From: UBA7236 sp964638865
Lineage (GTDB): Bacteria > Bacteroidota > Bacteroidia > Chitinophagales > BACL12
Direction: 5' to 3'
DNA length: 18,877 nucleotides
Assembly: GCA_964638865.1 (NCBI GenBank)
Contig: CAZXBG010000080.1
Coordinates: 1-18,877, forward strand
Both the position numbers and the translations under genes were made by a program. The notes beneath the pieces were generated by a model. It saw only the letters and a list, made by a program, of their open reading frames with translations, ran no database searches and was not told the DNA's origin. Of this stretch, positions 6,724 through 14,091 are shown piece by piece (position 1 is the stretch's first letter; each line of letters starts with the position of its first letter).

Positions 6724-9018
6724 ATGAAGATCCTATATTTCTTTTTTTCTGTGCTGCTTCTTTCCTGCAGTGCAACTTCTATTGATGAGAACAAGGTTCA
6801 TCTAAACTGGCCTGCACGAGCAGTTTTAATGGATAAATTCAGAGAACAGGATTCCATTTGTATAATTTATGGTAAAGAAGATGGTCTTCTTGCAGAGGCT
6901 ATTATTGCGGGTATTGCAGGAATGGACCAAATAAACGACCGGATAAAAATTTTAATTAAACGCGATGACGAGGTAACGGAATCGGAATTAACTAAATTTC
7001 CGTTATATATTATTGGAACACAAAATAATTTATTGATCAAACGACTTGATGAAAATATGCCCGTTAACTTTACGGAAAGAGGATTTATTTTCGACAATAA
7101 AGAATACACAGATAAATCGGGAATTATTAAAATATCCCTATATCCAAACCTGTTCAATCCGCAATTGCCATTAACACTTCTTGCAGCTAATTCAGAAGAA
7201 AACCTCATAGAATATGTTAAGAATGAATTTACCCAAAGCTGGGGATTTTTTTTCTGGGATAGTTGGGGATATCAAATCTATGAAAAGAATAAAAGAATAG
7301 TAATGGGTAATTTTTCGGAGGATAAATCCACCTTATGGTCAATTGACAAAAAATTACATTGGGATTTTAGTTATGATGGTGTTAAAGTGAAAGAAAATAA
7401 AAATATCCAATTTTATACACATAGTCCTGATATAAAGTTAGATAATATTACCGCAATGGAATTGAAAACAACCTCTGATATTGAAGCTTTGCTTGCCTTC
7501 ACAGGAATTGAATTTCGCGAGCAGATAAAATATCATATTTATCCTTCCCCGGAGATAAAAACACTGATGCAGAATAATCCTGAACAGGCAAATATAGATT
7601 TTGAAACCAATACTTTGCATACTGTTATTGATCAGGAATATACAAATATGTATTCAGAGGCAGTTTGTACCATAGTGCTGAGAAATATTTTAGGCGAACC
7701 TAAAATTAACGCTCTGGAGACCGGCCTTGCAATTAAATTCACCAAAAACTGGTTGGGAACTGATTATAAATTACAAGCTAAACATTTATTGGATGCAGGA
7801 CTTTTACCTGCTGCGAGTATATTAACAGACAATGCAACTTTTAATAACCGATCTGCCTATTTGATGAAGATAGCAGCAGCAAGTTTTACTGATTTCCTTA
7901 TTTCCAATTATTCCGTAAAAACTAATTTCCTTCAGGAATATAAAACAATGAGTGCTTCAGATCTTAATAAAAATACCGATCTGGATGCTGATTGGAAAAC
8001 TTATATTGTTGCACAATCCACCGAATATAAAAATTCAAGCCCAGCCATTGCTGTAGATAATAATTTTTTAAAGGGGTTTAATTTTGCACATGAAGGATAT
8101 CAGGTTTATAATGGATATTTAGGGTCGGAGGCAGATCGTTCCATTAAAAAATTGAAGGAGATTGGTGTTAATTCCTTAACAATTATTCCGTATTCAGGTT
8201 TTCGTTCTATGACCGAACCCGCTCCCATTAAATTCTCTTCAAGTGCCGGATCAGAAAATGATGCAAGTATTATTCACTCCGCATATTCAGCACATCAAAA
8301 CGGTATGTCAGTAATGCTCAAACCACAATTGTGGAGTTGGTTAGGATGGACCGGAGATATTACGATGAAATCGGAAAAGGACTGGGTTTTGTTTTTTGAA
8401 TATTACGAACAATGGATAGTTCACTACGCATTGATGGCCGAATTATATGATATGGAAATGTTCTGCATAGGTGTTGAATTCCAAAATGCATCATTATCAG
8501 AACACAATAAATGGGATGATCTTTTTGACAAGGTGCGCAAAATTTATTCCGGTAAAATAACTTATGCCGCAAATTGGGGCACTGAATTCGAAACTGTTTC
8601 CTTCTGGGATAAACTGGATTATATTTCTGTTAATTGTTATTATCCGCTGAGTACAAAAACAAACCCAACAGATGCAGAATTATTAACAGCCTTTGAAAAA
8701 AATCTTGATATTATTGAACTCGTACATACAAAATATAATTTACCGGTTCTATTTACAGAAATAGGGTTTAAAAGCATAGCTGCCCCGTGGATAAATCCGC
8801 ATAAAGATGCTGACGAACAAGAATATAGCGAAGAAGCTCAAAAGCGCTGTTACTCCATTATGCAACAGGCAATGAATGATGAAGATTGGATCAAAGGTGT
8901 TTATTTTTGGAAATGGCCAAGTTATTTGCAATACTCCGAGGAATACAATAAAGATTTTACTCCCTGTGGAAAGCAAGCCGAAGCAGTGATAAAGAATTGG
9001 TTTTTAGGAAACAATTAA
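6724..9018 (+). CDS. Lipoprotein: degenerate peptidase-MA-like region fused to a GH113-like TIM barrel
   Basis: A 764-residue exported lipoprotein. Residues 1-15 are an SPII signal ending LLSC15. Residues about 260-345 are laid out like a gluzincin/peptidase-MA domain (IKYHIYPSPEIKTLM, then LETGLAIKFTKNWLG), but the zinc motif HExxH is missing. The matching position reads Y310-SEAV, so this part should not be a working peptidase. Residues about 450-760 form a (beta/alpha)8 glycosidase-like domain closest to GH113 (beta-mannanase/glycoside hydrolase TIM-barrel-like). It has IKKLKEIGVNSLTIIPYSGFR at strands 1-2 and MLKPQLWSW from 531. E585 in CIGVEFQN is the expected acid/base, E679 in PVLFTEIGF the expected nucleophile, and VYFWKW starts at 727. 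Both catalytic glutamates are present, so it is probably an active retaining glycosidase. The substrate is unproven; beta-mannan-type is known for the family. It follows the receptor/LytTR operon but has its own promoter. Confidence 0.8.
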   Translation: MKILYFFFSVLLLSCSATSIDENKVHLNWPARAVLMDKFREQDSICIIYGKEDGLLAEAIIAGIAGMDQINDRIKILIKRDDEVTESELTKFPLYIIGTQNNLLIKRLDENMPVNFTERGFIFDNKEYTDKSGIIKISLYPNLFNPQLPLTLLAANSEENLIEYVKNEFTQSWGFFFWDSWGYQIYEKNKRIVMGNFSEDKSTLWSIDKKLHWDFSYDGVKVKENKNIQFYTHSPDIKLDNITAMELKTTSDIEALLAFTGIEFREQIKYHIYPSPEIKTLMQNNPEQANIDFETNTLHTVIDQEYTNMYSEAVCTIVLRNILGEPKINALETGLAIKFTKNWLGTDYKLQAKHLLDAGLLPAASILTDNATFNNRSAYLMKIAAASFTDFLISNYSVKTNFLQEYKTMSASDLNKNTDLDADWKTYIVAQSTEYKNSSPAIAVDNNFLKGFNFAHEGYQVYNGYLGSEADRSIKKLKEIGVNSLTIIPYSGFRSMTEPAPIKFSSSAGSENDASIIHSAYSAHQNGMSVMLKPQLWSWLGWTGDITMKSEKDWVLFFEYYEQWIVHYALMAELYDMEMFCIGVEFQNASLSEHNKWDDLFDKVRKIYSGKITYAANWGTEFETVSFWDKLDYISVNCYYPLSTKTNPTDAELLTAFEKNLDIIELVHTKYNLPVLFTEIGFKSIAAPWINPHKDADEQEYSEEAQKRCYSIMQQAMNDEDWIKGVYFWKWPSYLQYSEEYNKDFTPCGKQAEAVIKNWFLGNN

Positions 9019-9028
9019 ATCTAAAAAA

Positions 9029-9652
9029 TTAATAAACACAATCTGCTTTATACAATAGCATATAATCCACAATGGATTGTATTGCAGAAGTTTTCATATC
9101 TCTTTTTAAGGATCCATCCTGTATAACGGCACTTGTGAGTGTCCAAACTCTACAAAAATCGGTATCCATCCACTTTTGCGCCTTAGCTAAAACAAGAATT
9201 AAATTGATAGTATAACTGGTCTTCTTTTTGGCAAGCGCCATTTCCAAAATATTTATTGCTTCATCCACAACAAAATAATCATCCATTGCTATCAGATATC
9301 CTAAACACAACAATTCATCTGCACTCAAATCGCTTAAATTGAGTTTTTCAGTAGTAGTTGCATGAGCTTTTGCAAGATATTCTTTGAATTTAACCGCATT
9401 GCTATTTCCATCATAATTCCAACCTATTGCGTTTATTACTGCCGCTTTTGCATCGATTGGATTTTCCTTGTTCAAAAGAAATGCAGCAACTTCGTCATTT
9501 ATTTCACGCCCAACTTCTGCTTTGGAAACTATTTCGTAATCGTAATAAGCAGAAGCAAAATAAGTAGAAGTTAAAGGGGAATCGGCCTTCATTTTGGCGA
9601 CTAAAAGGCATAGTATTATCACTAAAAAATTTCTGTAAATGTTCATCATCAT
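9029..9652 (-). CDS. Exported protein of unknown function
   Basis: A 207-residue protein I do not recognise. It begins MMMNIYRNFLVIILCLLVAKMKA, a signal peptide probably cut before DSPLT. The rest is predicted largely alpha-helical (INDEVAAFLLNKENPIDAKAAVINAIGWN, then LSADELLCLGYLIAMDDYFVVDEAINILEMALAKK and SYTINLILVLAKAQ). This reads like paired helices of a TPR- or HEAT-like repeat. Two cysteines occur late (DFCRVW and the C-terminal CVY). The first ATG overlaps the stop of the upstream minus-strand gene by four bases (ATGA, 9649-9652), so the pair is translationally coupled. Three consecutive ATG codons make the exact start ambiguous by two residues. Its gene end is convergent with the GH113-like gene, 10 bases apart. 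Confidence 0.65.
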   Translation of the reverse strand: MMMNIYRNFLVIILCLLVAKMKADSPLTSTYFASAYYDYEIVSKAEVGREINDEVAAFLLNKENPIDAKAAVINAIGWNYDGNSNAVKFKEYLAKAHATTTEKLNLSDLSADELLCLGYLIAMDDYFVVDEAINILEMALAKKKTSYTINLILVLAKAQKWMDTDFCRVWTLTSAVIQDGSLKRDMKTSAIQSIVDYMLLYKADCVY

Positions 9653-10413
9653 TTGTTTGTAAATTGCTCTATAAGTTCAGGGTTTTGGTAGAGGTAATAA
9701 ACTATTGGCACTGTGATTAATAAAGCAATTATAAGTGGAACAATTATTTTTCTCTTATTATAAGCAACACCTTTTCCTATGAGGTGATTCCACAACAATT
9801 CTGACAATACCAAAGCGCCTCCAATTCTGATCAAAATGGCAGCGAAACTTCCCGGAGCTAGAATNNNNNNNNNNNNNNNNNNNNNNNNNNNNNNNNNNNN
9901 NNNNNNNNNNNNNNNNNNNNNNNNNNNNNNNNNNNNNNNNNNNNNNNNNNNNNNNNNNNNNNNNATCAAAATGGCAGCGAAACTTCCCGGAGCTAGAATA
10001 TAATAGGATAAATAGCCTGCAAAGGCCGTAAATACCACCGAAAAAAGGATCACTTGCCAAACTGCTTTTTTATTGACCTTCCAAACGTTCATGGCTAACA
10101 TAATTCCTCCAAAAAGGGGCGAAAAGAAGATCGTAAAGGCAAGAATTACCGTTTGCGAGTATAGATCAGGTTTAACAGCTTGTGCTTCCTCTACCGGTTC
10201 TGGAACTACCACTGCTTCTTCCACAACTATCCTTGCAGTTATGGAAGCACGTAGGGCTTCTGCACCTGGAAAAAATAATTTTCTTTTCTCACATTCATCT
10301 AAAACTGCCAGTATCATTTCATCCAGATACATCGCCTCATTGGCCTTCAAAGCAGTAATAAGGTCTTCATCAGGCATCCTTGCTACCACTAGTTTGTAAC
10401 TATTTTCCGACAT
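9649..10413 (-). CDS. Four-helix membrane protein of unknown function, interrupted by an artefactual N gap
   Basis: As assembled the frame reads through 100 N, but the gap is flanked by two copies of one 35-bp sequence. Merging them removes 135 bases (45 codons), keeps the frame and gives a 209-residue protein. The N-terminal ~80 residues are soluble and helical (ARMPDEDLITALKANEAMYLDEMILAVLDECEKRKLFF), followed by an acidic, Pro/Val-rich linker (VVVPEPVEEAQAVKPD). Four hydrophobic segments follow: VILAFTIFFSPLFGGIMLA, WQVILFSVVFTAFAGYLSYYI, FAAILIRIGGALVLSELLW, and VPLIIALLITVPIVYYLY. No family is recognised, and an inner-membrane location is expected. It is the first gene of a two-gene minus-strand operon with the exported protein at 9029-9652. 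It is divergent from the propeller gene with 39 bases between the start codons. Confidence 0.65.
   Translation of the reverse strand: MSENSYKLVVARMPDEDLITALKANEAMYLDEMILAVLDECEKRKLFFPGAEALRASITARIVVEEAVVVPEPVEEAQAVKPDLYSQTVILAFTIFFSPLFGGIMLAMNVWKVNKKAVWQVILFSVVFTAFAGYLSYYILAPGSFAAILXXXXXXXXXXXXXXXXXXXXXXXXXXXXXXXXXXILAPGSFAAILIRIGGALVLSELLWNHLIGKGVAYNKRKIIVPLIIALLITVPIVYYLYQNPELIEQFTNK
9830..9864 (+). repeat. 35-bp duplicate, left flank of the N gap
   Basis: The 35 bases starting ATCAAAATGGCAGCG and ending GGAGCTAGAAT are identical to 9965-9999 and abut the run of N. They are two contig ends that overlap by less than the assembler's join length, not a biological repeat. Confidence 0.9.
9865..9964. 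other. 100-N assembly gap of nominal length
   Basis: Exactly 100 N, the conventional placeholder for a gap of unknown size. With identical 35-bp flanks the real gap is probably zero or negative. The flanking gene stays in frame when the flanks are merged. Confidence 0.95.
9965..9999 (+). repeat. 35-bp duplicate, right flank of the N gap
   Basis: Identical to 9830-9864. It begins at the first base after the N run and continues uniquely into TATAATAGG, as a contig end would. Confidence 0.9.
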
Positions 10414-10427
10414 ACCTGCTTAATTTA

Positions 10428-10435
10428 TATTTTTG
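10428..10435 (+). promoter_or_regulatory. -7 promoter element TATTTTTG for the exported-protein cluster
   Basis: An exact TAnnTTTG match, followed by C, 17 bases before the ATG at 10453, in the short space between divergent genes. No comparable element is visible for the minus-strand gene starting at 10413. Confidence 0.5.
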
Positions 10436-10452
10436 CACGATCAATTTATATT

Positions 10453-11316
10453 ATGAATGTAAAATTACCGCTAATTCTTTGTTTTTTCTATTCTGCTTCG
10501 CTTTCTGCGCAATCAAAATACAATACAACCGGACTCTTTGGCTTCTCCGGTACATTGCCAATACCGGCCAAATATGAGTGCGGTCCGGGACAATTAACGA
10601 AAGATGGCAGTCATTTTATTTTAGGATTGACGGAAGGTGATTTTGAAAATGTTTCCGACCTACTATCCAATATCTATTTGTATGACTTAAAAGCTGCATC
10701 AGGCACAGATATGATCAAAAGTTTCGGGCTTCCTGCCGCACCTGATTCTATTCGGTATTTTCAGTGCAGTGCATCCGAGGAAGAACAAACACTTATTTAT
10801 GTGGTGAATGAAGACGGAGGTTGGAACGACAATGACCTTGGATTAGCAGAAAAAAAACCGGATGGCACCTATTCAAAAACCCGGATGCTCCACGAAATAA
10901 ACGATCCTGGGTTAAGTGACGCATATCCCTGGATATCGGGTGATGGGAAACGGTTATTTTATTGCAGGGATTTTAAATTATATTTTACGGAAAGAGGTGG
11001 TATGGACCAGAATTTTAACACTCCCATTTTGGTGGATTTTGTGGGAGAAGTAGAACTAGAAATTGTTTCCTGCTGGTTAACACCGGATGAGAAAAATTTG
11101 TTTATTATTGCGAATAACCAGATCTATAAATCCAACAGAAAATCAAAAGCAGAAGCATTCTCCCTACCTGTTTTATTTACAAATGAATTTAAAGAATTTT
11201 ATTTTATTGCGGGATTAAGTTTTACTGCAGATAAAAAAACAATGTATATTTATTATTCCGATGAAGAAACTCAACAAATATTAACCTACAAATTAAAAGA
11301 AGGAAAAGCCTGGTAA
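10453..11316 (+). CDS. Exported beta-propeller (WD40/TolB-like) protein
   Basis: A 287-residue protein with an N-terminal signal peptide (about 1-19, ending SLSAQ). The rest has repeating blades of the PD40/TolB type: LTKDGSHFILGLTEGD, IYLYDLKAASGTD, ISGDGKRLFYCRDFKLYFTER, LTPDEKNLFIIANNQIYKSNRK and FTADKKTMYIYYSDEE. Each has the (S/T)xDxxxL(F/Y) blade start. Five or so blades can be seen, and none is complete enough to count with certainty. Such proteins are usually periplasmic or surface scaffolds, and no enzyme motif is seen. It is the first gene of a cluster of four exported proteins in the same direction. Its stop TAA overlaps the probable start of the next gene. An ATG in another frame is ignored because only this start gives a clean signal peptide. 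Confidence 0.75.
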   Translation: MNVKLPLILCFFYSASLSAQSKYNTTGLFGFSGTLPIPAKYECGPGQLTKDGSHFILGLTEGDFENVSDLLSNIYLYDLKAASGTDMIKSFGLPAAPDSIRYFQCSASEEEQTLIYVVNEDGGWNDNDLGLAEKKPDGTYSKTRMLHEINDPGLSDAYPWISGDGKRLFYCRDFKLYFTERGGMDQNFNTPILVDFVGEVELEIVSCWLTPDEKNLFIIANNQIYKSNRKSKAEAFSLPVLFTNEFKEFYFIAGLSFTADKKTMYIYYSDEETQQILTYKLKEGKAW

Positions 11317-11855
11317 TTCGACTACTTAAATATTATATTTTTTTGCTGACAATATTTTCAGTTGCTTGCAATTCGGGATCGGAAGACCCTGATTACAGCA
11401 ATTTTAATCATATAGTTAAAAAAGGTTCCTTTGAAATTTATCTTCCAAAATATCTCAAACCTGATAAAAAAATAAACCCGAAAGCAACACTGGCTTATGC
11501 AGATTCAGCGAATAATACCATTTTTATGGTGATTAGGGACCAAATACCAAATACGGAAAAAGACAATATCACAATTCAATTAGAAAACTATTTCAACTTT
11601 GCGCAACTGGCAATTTTTAATACTTTGGAGGATCCTAAAGAATCGAAACGGGAAAATATTTTTATAAATTTAAATGAGGCAATTACAGCTAAAATTGAAG
11701 GGAAATACGGAGATCAAAAAATTTATTATTGTTTAACAGTAGTTGAGACCGAAAATTATTTTTATCAATTAATTGGCTGGACACTTTTCAAGTTGAAAGA
11801 TACGAATGGAGCAGAAATTTATGATGCTGCACTTTCGTTTGCGGAGTTGGACTGA
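11316..11855 (+). CDS. Small lipoprotein with a probable ATT start
   Basis: A protein of about 179 residues, function not recognised. From 11316 the frame reads IRLLKYYIFLLTIFSVAC, a complete SPII signal with basic residues, a hydrophobic core and a lipid-modified Cys18. The only conventional start in frame is a TTG at 11343 (170 residues), which would leave a 9-residue stub (MLTIFSVAC) with no charged n-region. No ATG exists in the open frame, which begins at 11265. I therefore place the start at the ATT at 11316, which overlaps the TAA of the previous gene. ATG there would give the common coupled TAATG arrangement, so a base-call error is possible. The mature part has mixed alpha/beta character (GSFEIYLPKYLKPDKK, NTIFMVIRDQIPN, YFYQLIGWTLF), like PsbP/DUF-type small domains. 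The following gene starts 40 bases on. Confidence 0.7.
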   Translation: MRLLKYYIFLLTIFSVACNSGSEDPDYSNFNHIVKKGSFEIYLPKYLKPDKKINPKATLAYADSANNTIFMVIRDQIPNTEKDNITIQLENYFNFAQLAIFNTLEDPKESKRENIFINLNEAITAKIEGKYGDQKIYYCLTVVETENYFYQLIGWTLFKLKDTNGAEIYDAALSFAELD

Positions 11856-11895
11856 ATACAATAACCAATCCTTATCTTTACAAAAATTAATTTAA

Positions 11896-12618
11896 ATGAA
11901 TAGATATTTTTTTGTGGTGATGCTATTTTTGTTTCCCTTACTATATAGCAGCTGTAAGGAAAAACAGCCTGAAGTTGCGGAAGTTTCTAAAACACTTTTT
12001 TACGGAAAAATTGTATATTCTTCCGTTTTTGAAACTGCTGACACCGTTTTTAAATTGAACATGGAAGCTATTAGTCCATATAAAATTGATGTTTATGTGA
12101 ACGAAAATAATTTTCGCATGATAGAATATGGCGGACTTTCGCACAGCAATTTAATATTGAATAAAGAATTAAAAACTGCTTGGCAATTGGATACCATTAA
12201 AAAACTTGCTTATTTGGGAGACTACTCCGATTTGGGAGATCCAAATGCGGAATTAAGGGATCTTATGCCCGATCATTTTAAGCCATTGGTGGAAACTACA
12301 AACGAAAAGGAAACCATACTAGGACGCTCCTGCACTAAATATAAAATTATTCGTTCCGGATTTATTCCAGATGACAACGAAGCATTTATTTGGGTGGCAG
12401 ATGACTTTCGGATTCCGACATCGCGTTATGATATTCAAACAGAAATAAATCATGCTGCAGTGCCTGCACCGCTAATTTTGGGTTATGAGGATGGAGCAAT
12501 TATGCGACTTACGGTCAAAACAAAATCATATACGCGTATTTTCGAAATTATTGAATTGCAAAAAGATTATTTCCCTACCGGTATTTTTGATATTCCGGAA
12601 GGATATCAAAAAAAATAA
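11896..12618 (+). CDS. Lipoprotein, DUF4412-like
   Basis: A 240-residue protein with an SPII-type signal (MNRYFFVVMLFLFPLLYSSC20, an atypical lipobox with Tyr at -3). The mature protein begins with beta-strands: FYGKIVYSSVFE, then NNFRMIEYGG and SNLILNKELKTAWQLD. A central LGRSCTKYKI is typical of the DUF4412/GLPGLI-like exported proteins of Bacteroidota, where a reported quantity is converted between strands. It continues with AFIWVADDFRIPTSRYDI and ends YFPTGIFDIPEGYQKK. The family has no known activity. A near-match -7 (TATCTTTA, 11873-11880) lies 15 bases upstream, so it may have its own promoter inside the cluster. Only 4 bases separate its stop from the next ATG. Confidence 0.65.
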   Translation: MNRYFFVVMLFLFPLLYSSCKEKQPEVAEVSKTLFYGKIVYSSVFETADTVFKLNMEAISPYKIDVYVNENNFRMIEYGGLSHSNLILNKELKTAWQLDTIKKLAYLGDYSDLGDPNAELRDLMPDHFKPLVETTNEKETILGRSCTKYKIIRSGFIPDDNEAFIWVADDFRIPTSRYDIQTEINHAAVPAPLILGYEDGAIMRLTVKTKSYTRIFEIIELQKDYFPTGIFDIPEGYQKK

Positions 12619-12622
12619 ATTT

Positions 12623-13642
12623 ATGAAACAATATCTAATTCTTGTTTTATGCATTATTTATTTAAGTCCTGGTATTACTCAAAATAATTATTCCATTGAA
12701 ATAATTCATCAGGGTGTAAATACGAGTTTAAGAGGTTTATCTGTGGTTAAAGATTCGGTAATCTGGGTCAGTGGAAGTGATGGTTATGTGGGAAGATCAA
12801 TTGATGCGGGAAAAACATGGAATTTCCAAAAAATACATCCTTACGACAGTGCGGAATTCAGAGATATTGAGGCCATTGATGCGCAAACTGCAATCGTGAT
12901 GAGCAGTGTTGAACCATCCTGTATTTTAAAAACAACGGATGGAGGTAATACCTGGAAAGAAGTATTTAGAAATAATGATCCTGCAATGTTTTTAGATGCA
13001 ATTGATTTTTATAATAATTCCGGAATATGTTTGGGAGATCCTATGCACGGCCGGTTTTATTTAATGAAAACAAATGACCTGGGCGATACCTGGACTATTT
13101 TAAAAACCAGGAGAAAAAGTGCTGATAGTATAGCAGCATTTGCTGCAAGTGGATCAGTGATTCAATTTATTGATGAAAAAACAATAGTATTTGCCACAGG
13201 TGGTAAATATGCAAATATTTACATATCAAAAAATCGAGGGAAAAGATGGAAGGAAATAAATACACCAATTATTGCAGGCCAAGCTTCACAAGGAATTTTT
13301 TCCATAGATTTTAAGGGGAATGCCGGGATTATTGCCGGTGGTAATTACCTTGAACCCAATAACGAGGAAAAAAGTTTATTCATGGCGAATGATATTTTAC
13401 AAACAAGAAATATTTGGAAAAACTATTCGGTAAATTCGATTGGATATTCGTCCTGTGCTAAATTATATCAAAATCTTATACTCACCTGCGGTACCAGTGG
13501 AATAAATTTGATTGACCCGATTTTAAACAATACAACAAAACTCAGCGAGGAAAATTTTAATGTTATCGGAATATCTGAAGATGAAAAAACAGTGTATTTC
13601 GCAGGGAATAATGGAAAAATAGTCAGACTCGTAATAAATTAA
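12623..13642 (+). CDS. Exported YCF48/Asp-box (BNR) beta-propeller protein
   Basis: A 339-residue exported protein. The signal peptide is residues 1-20 (ending PGITQ). Four Asp-box repeats (SxDxGxTW type) mark propeller blades: SIDAGKTW at 59, TTDGGNTW at 104, TNDLGDTW at 150 and a weaker SKNRGKRW at 202. The spacing of about 45-52 residues is that of YCF48/BNR propellers. Plant and cyanobacterial YCF48 assists photosystem II assembly. Bacteroidota homologues, often labelled oxidoreductase, have no proven role and may bind glycans or proteins. The ATG at 12623 is chosen over an in-frame ATG at 12485 because the latter overlaps the previous gene by 134 bases and puts 46 non-signal residues ahead of a perfect signal peptide. 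The stop directly abuts the stop of the convergent lipoprotein gene. Confidence 0.85.
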   Translation: MKQYLILVLCIIYLSPGITQNNYSIEIIHQGVNTSLRGLSVVKDSVIWVSGSDGYVGRSIDAGKTWNFQKIHPYDSAEFRDIEAIDAQTAIVMSSVEPSCILKTTDGGNTWKEVFRNNDPAMFLDAIDFYNNSGICLGDPMHGRFYLMKTNDLGDTWTILKTRRKSADSIAAFAASGSVIQFIDEKTIVFATGGKYANIYISKNRGKRWKEINTPIIAGQASQGIFSIDFKGNAGIIAGGNYLEPNNEEKSLFMANDILQTRNIWKNYSVNSIGYSSCAKLYQNLILTCGTSGINLIDPILNNTTKLSEENFNVIGISEDEKTVYFAGNNGKIVRLVIN

Positions 13643-13990
13643 TCATCTCGGCCAGATAATTTCTTCAAAAACCATTGCTACCGGATCTATGGAACAATTA
13701 AGGGAAGCGTCTGCCGCCCAACCATAATTGGAATTACATACCAAATTACACTCTGAGTCATACCAGTTGTTACCGACATCCTCGAAACAATCGTCAACAA
13801 ATTTGTAATATTTTTTACCTTCAAACGCATATCGCTCCACTTGAAAACATTGCCGATCATCGTTGTTATGTTCAAAATCAGCTACAAGATCTTCAATACA
13901 ATCGGGAGTACCTGCGGGCAAATCGTAGGTATTGCAGGAAACTACTACAATACAAAGAATTACGAAATTAAAAAAGTAGCGCAAACGCAT
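13643..13990 (-). CDS. Small Cys-rich lipoprotein, DUF6970-like
   Basis: A 115-residue lipoprotein. The signal MRLRYFFNFVILCIVVVSC places the lipid Cys at 19. Six further cysteines (31, 48, 68, 81, 85, 99) lie in the mature domain in a pattern like the DUF6970 exported family: CIEDLVADF, then YAFEGKKYYKFVDDCFE, WYDSECNLVC and a final C near DASLNC. Disulfides in the periplasm or at the surface are likely. The ATG at 13990 is preferred over one at 14050, which would add 20 residues and hide the signal. The added stretch contains a GC-containing hairpin. The gene ends one base after the stop of the convergent YCF48-like gene. It lies 101 bases after yhhQ in the same direction. Confidence 0.7.
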   Translation of the reverse strand: MRLRYFFNFVILCIVVVSCNTYDLPAGTPDCIEDLVADFEHNNDDRQCFQVERYAFEGKKYYKFVDDCFEDVGNNWYDSECNLVCNSNYGWAADASLNCSIDPVAMVFEEIIWPR

Positions 13991-14016
13991 GCCGGCTTCT
14001 ATTAGTGATGTTAAGG

Positions 14017-14033
14017 TAACGCTTTTGGCGTTA
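14017..14033. other. Perfect 6-bp hairpin upstream of the Cys-rich lipoprotein
   Basis: TAACGC (14017-14022) pairs with GCGTTA (14028-14033) around a 5-base loop. On the plus strand A7 follows. On the minus strand the T-run comes before the hairpin rather than after it, so it does not look like an intrinsic terminator for yhhQ. A 5'-leader structure is possible. Confidence 0.3.
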
Positions 14034-14091
14034 AAAAAATTTGTTGACAATCAATAAATGACAATATTTTAGCAAAAAACGCGCCTGATAA

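Noticed and set aside
9830..9999. True 35-bp direct repeat around an insertion
   Set aside because: The copies abut exactly 100 N and merge in frame. This is a contig-end overlap, not a target-site duplication.
10073..10399. 108-residue plus-strand frame opposite the four-helix gene
   Set aside because: Its Ser/Thr/Ala-rich composition is the complement of the acidic Pro/Val linker. It is a shadow.
12485..12622. Upstream ATG for the YCF48-like gene
   Set aside because: It overlaps the preceding lipoprotein gene, and the true signal peptide begins at 12623.
13991..14050. 20-residue N-terminal extension of the Cys-rich lipoprotein
   Set aside because: It would bury the lipoprotein signal and covers a non-coding hairpin.
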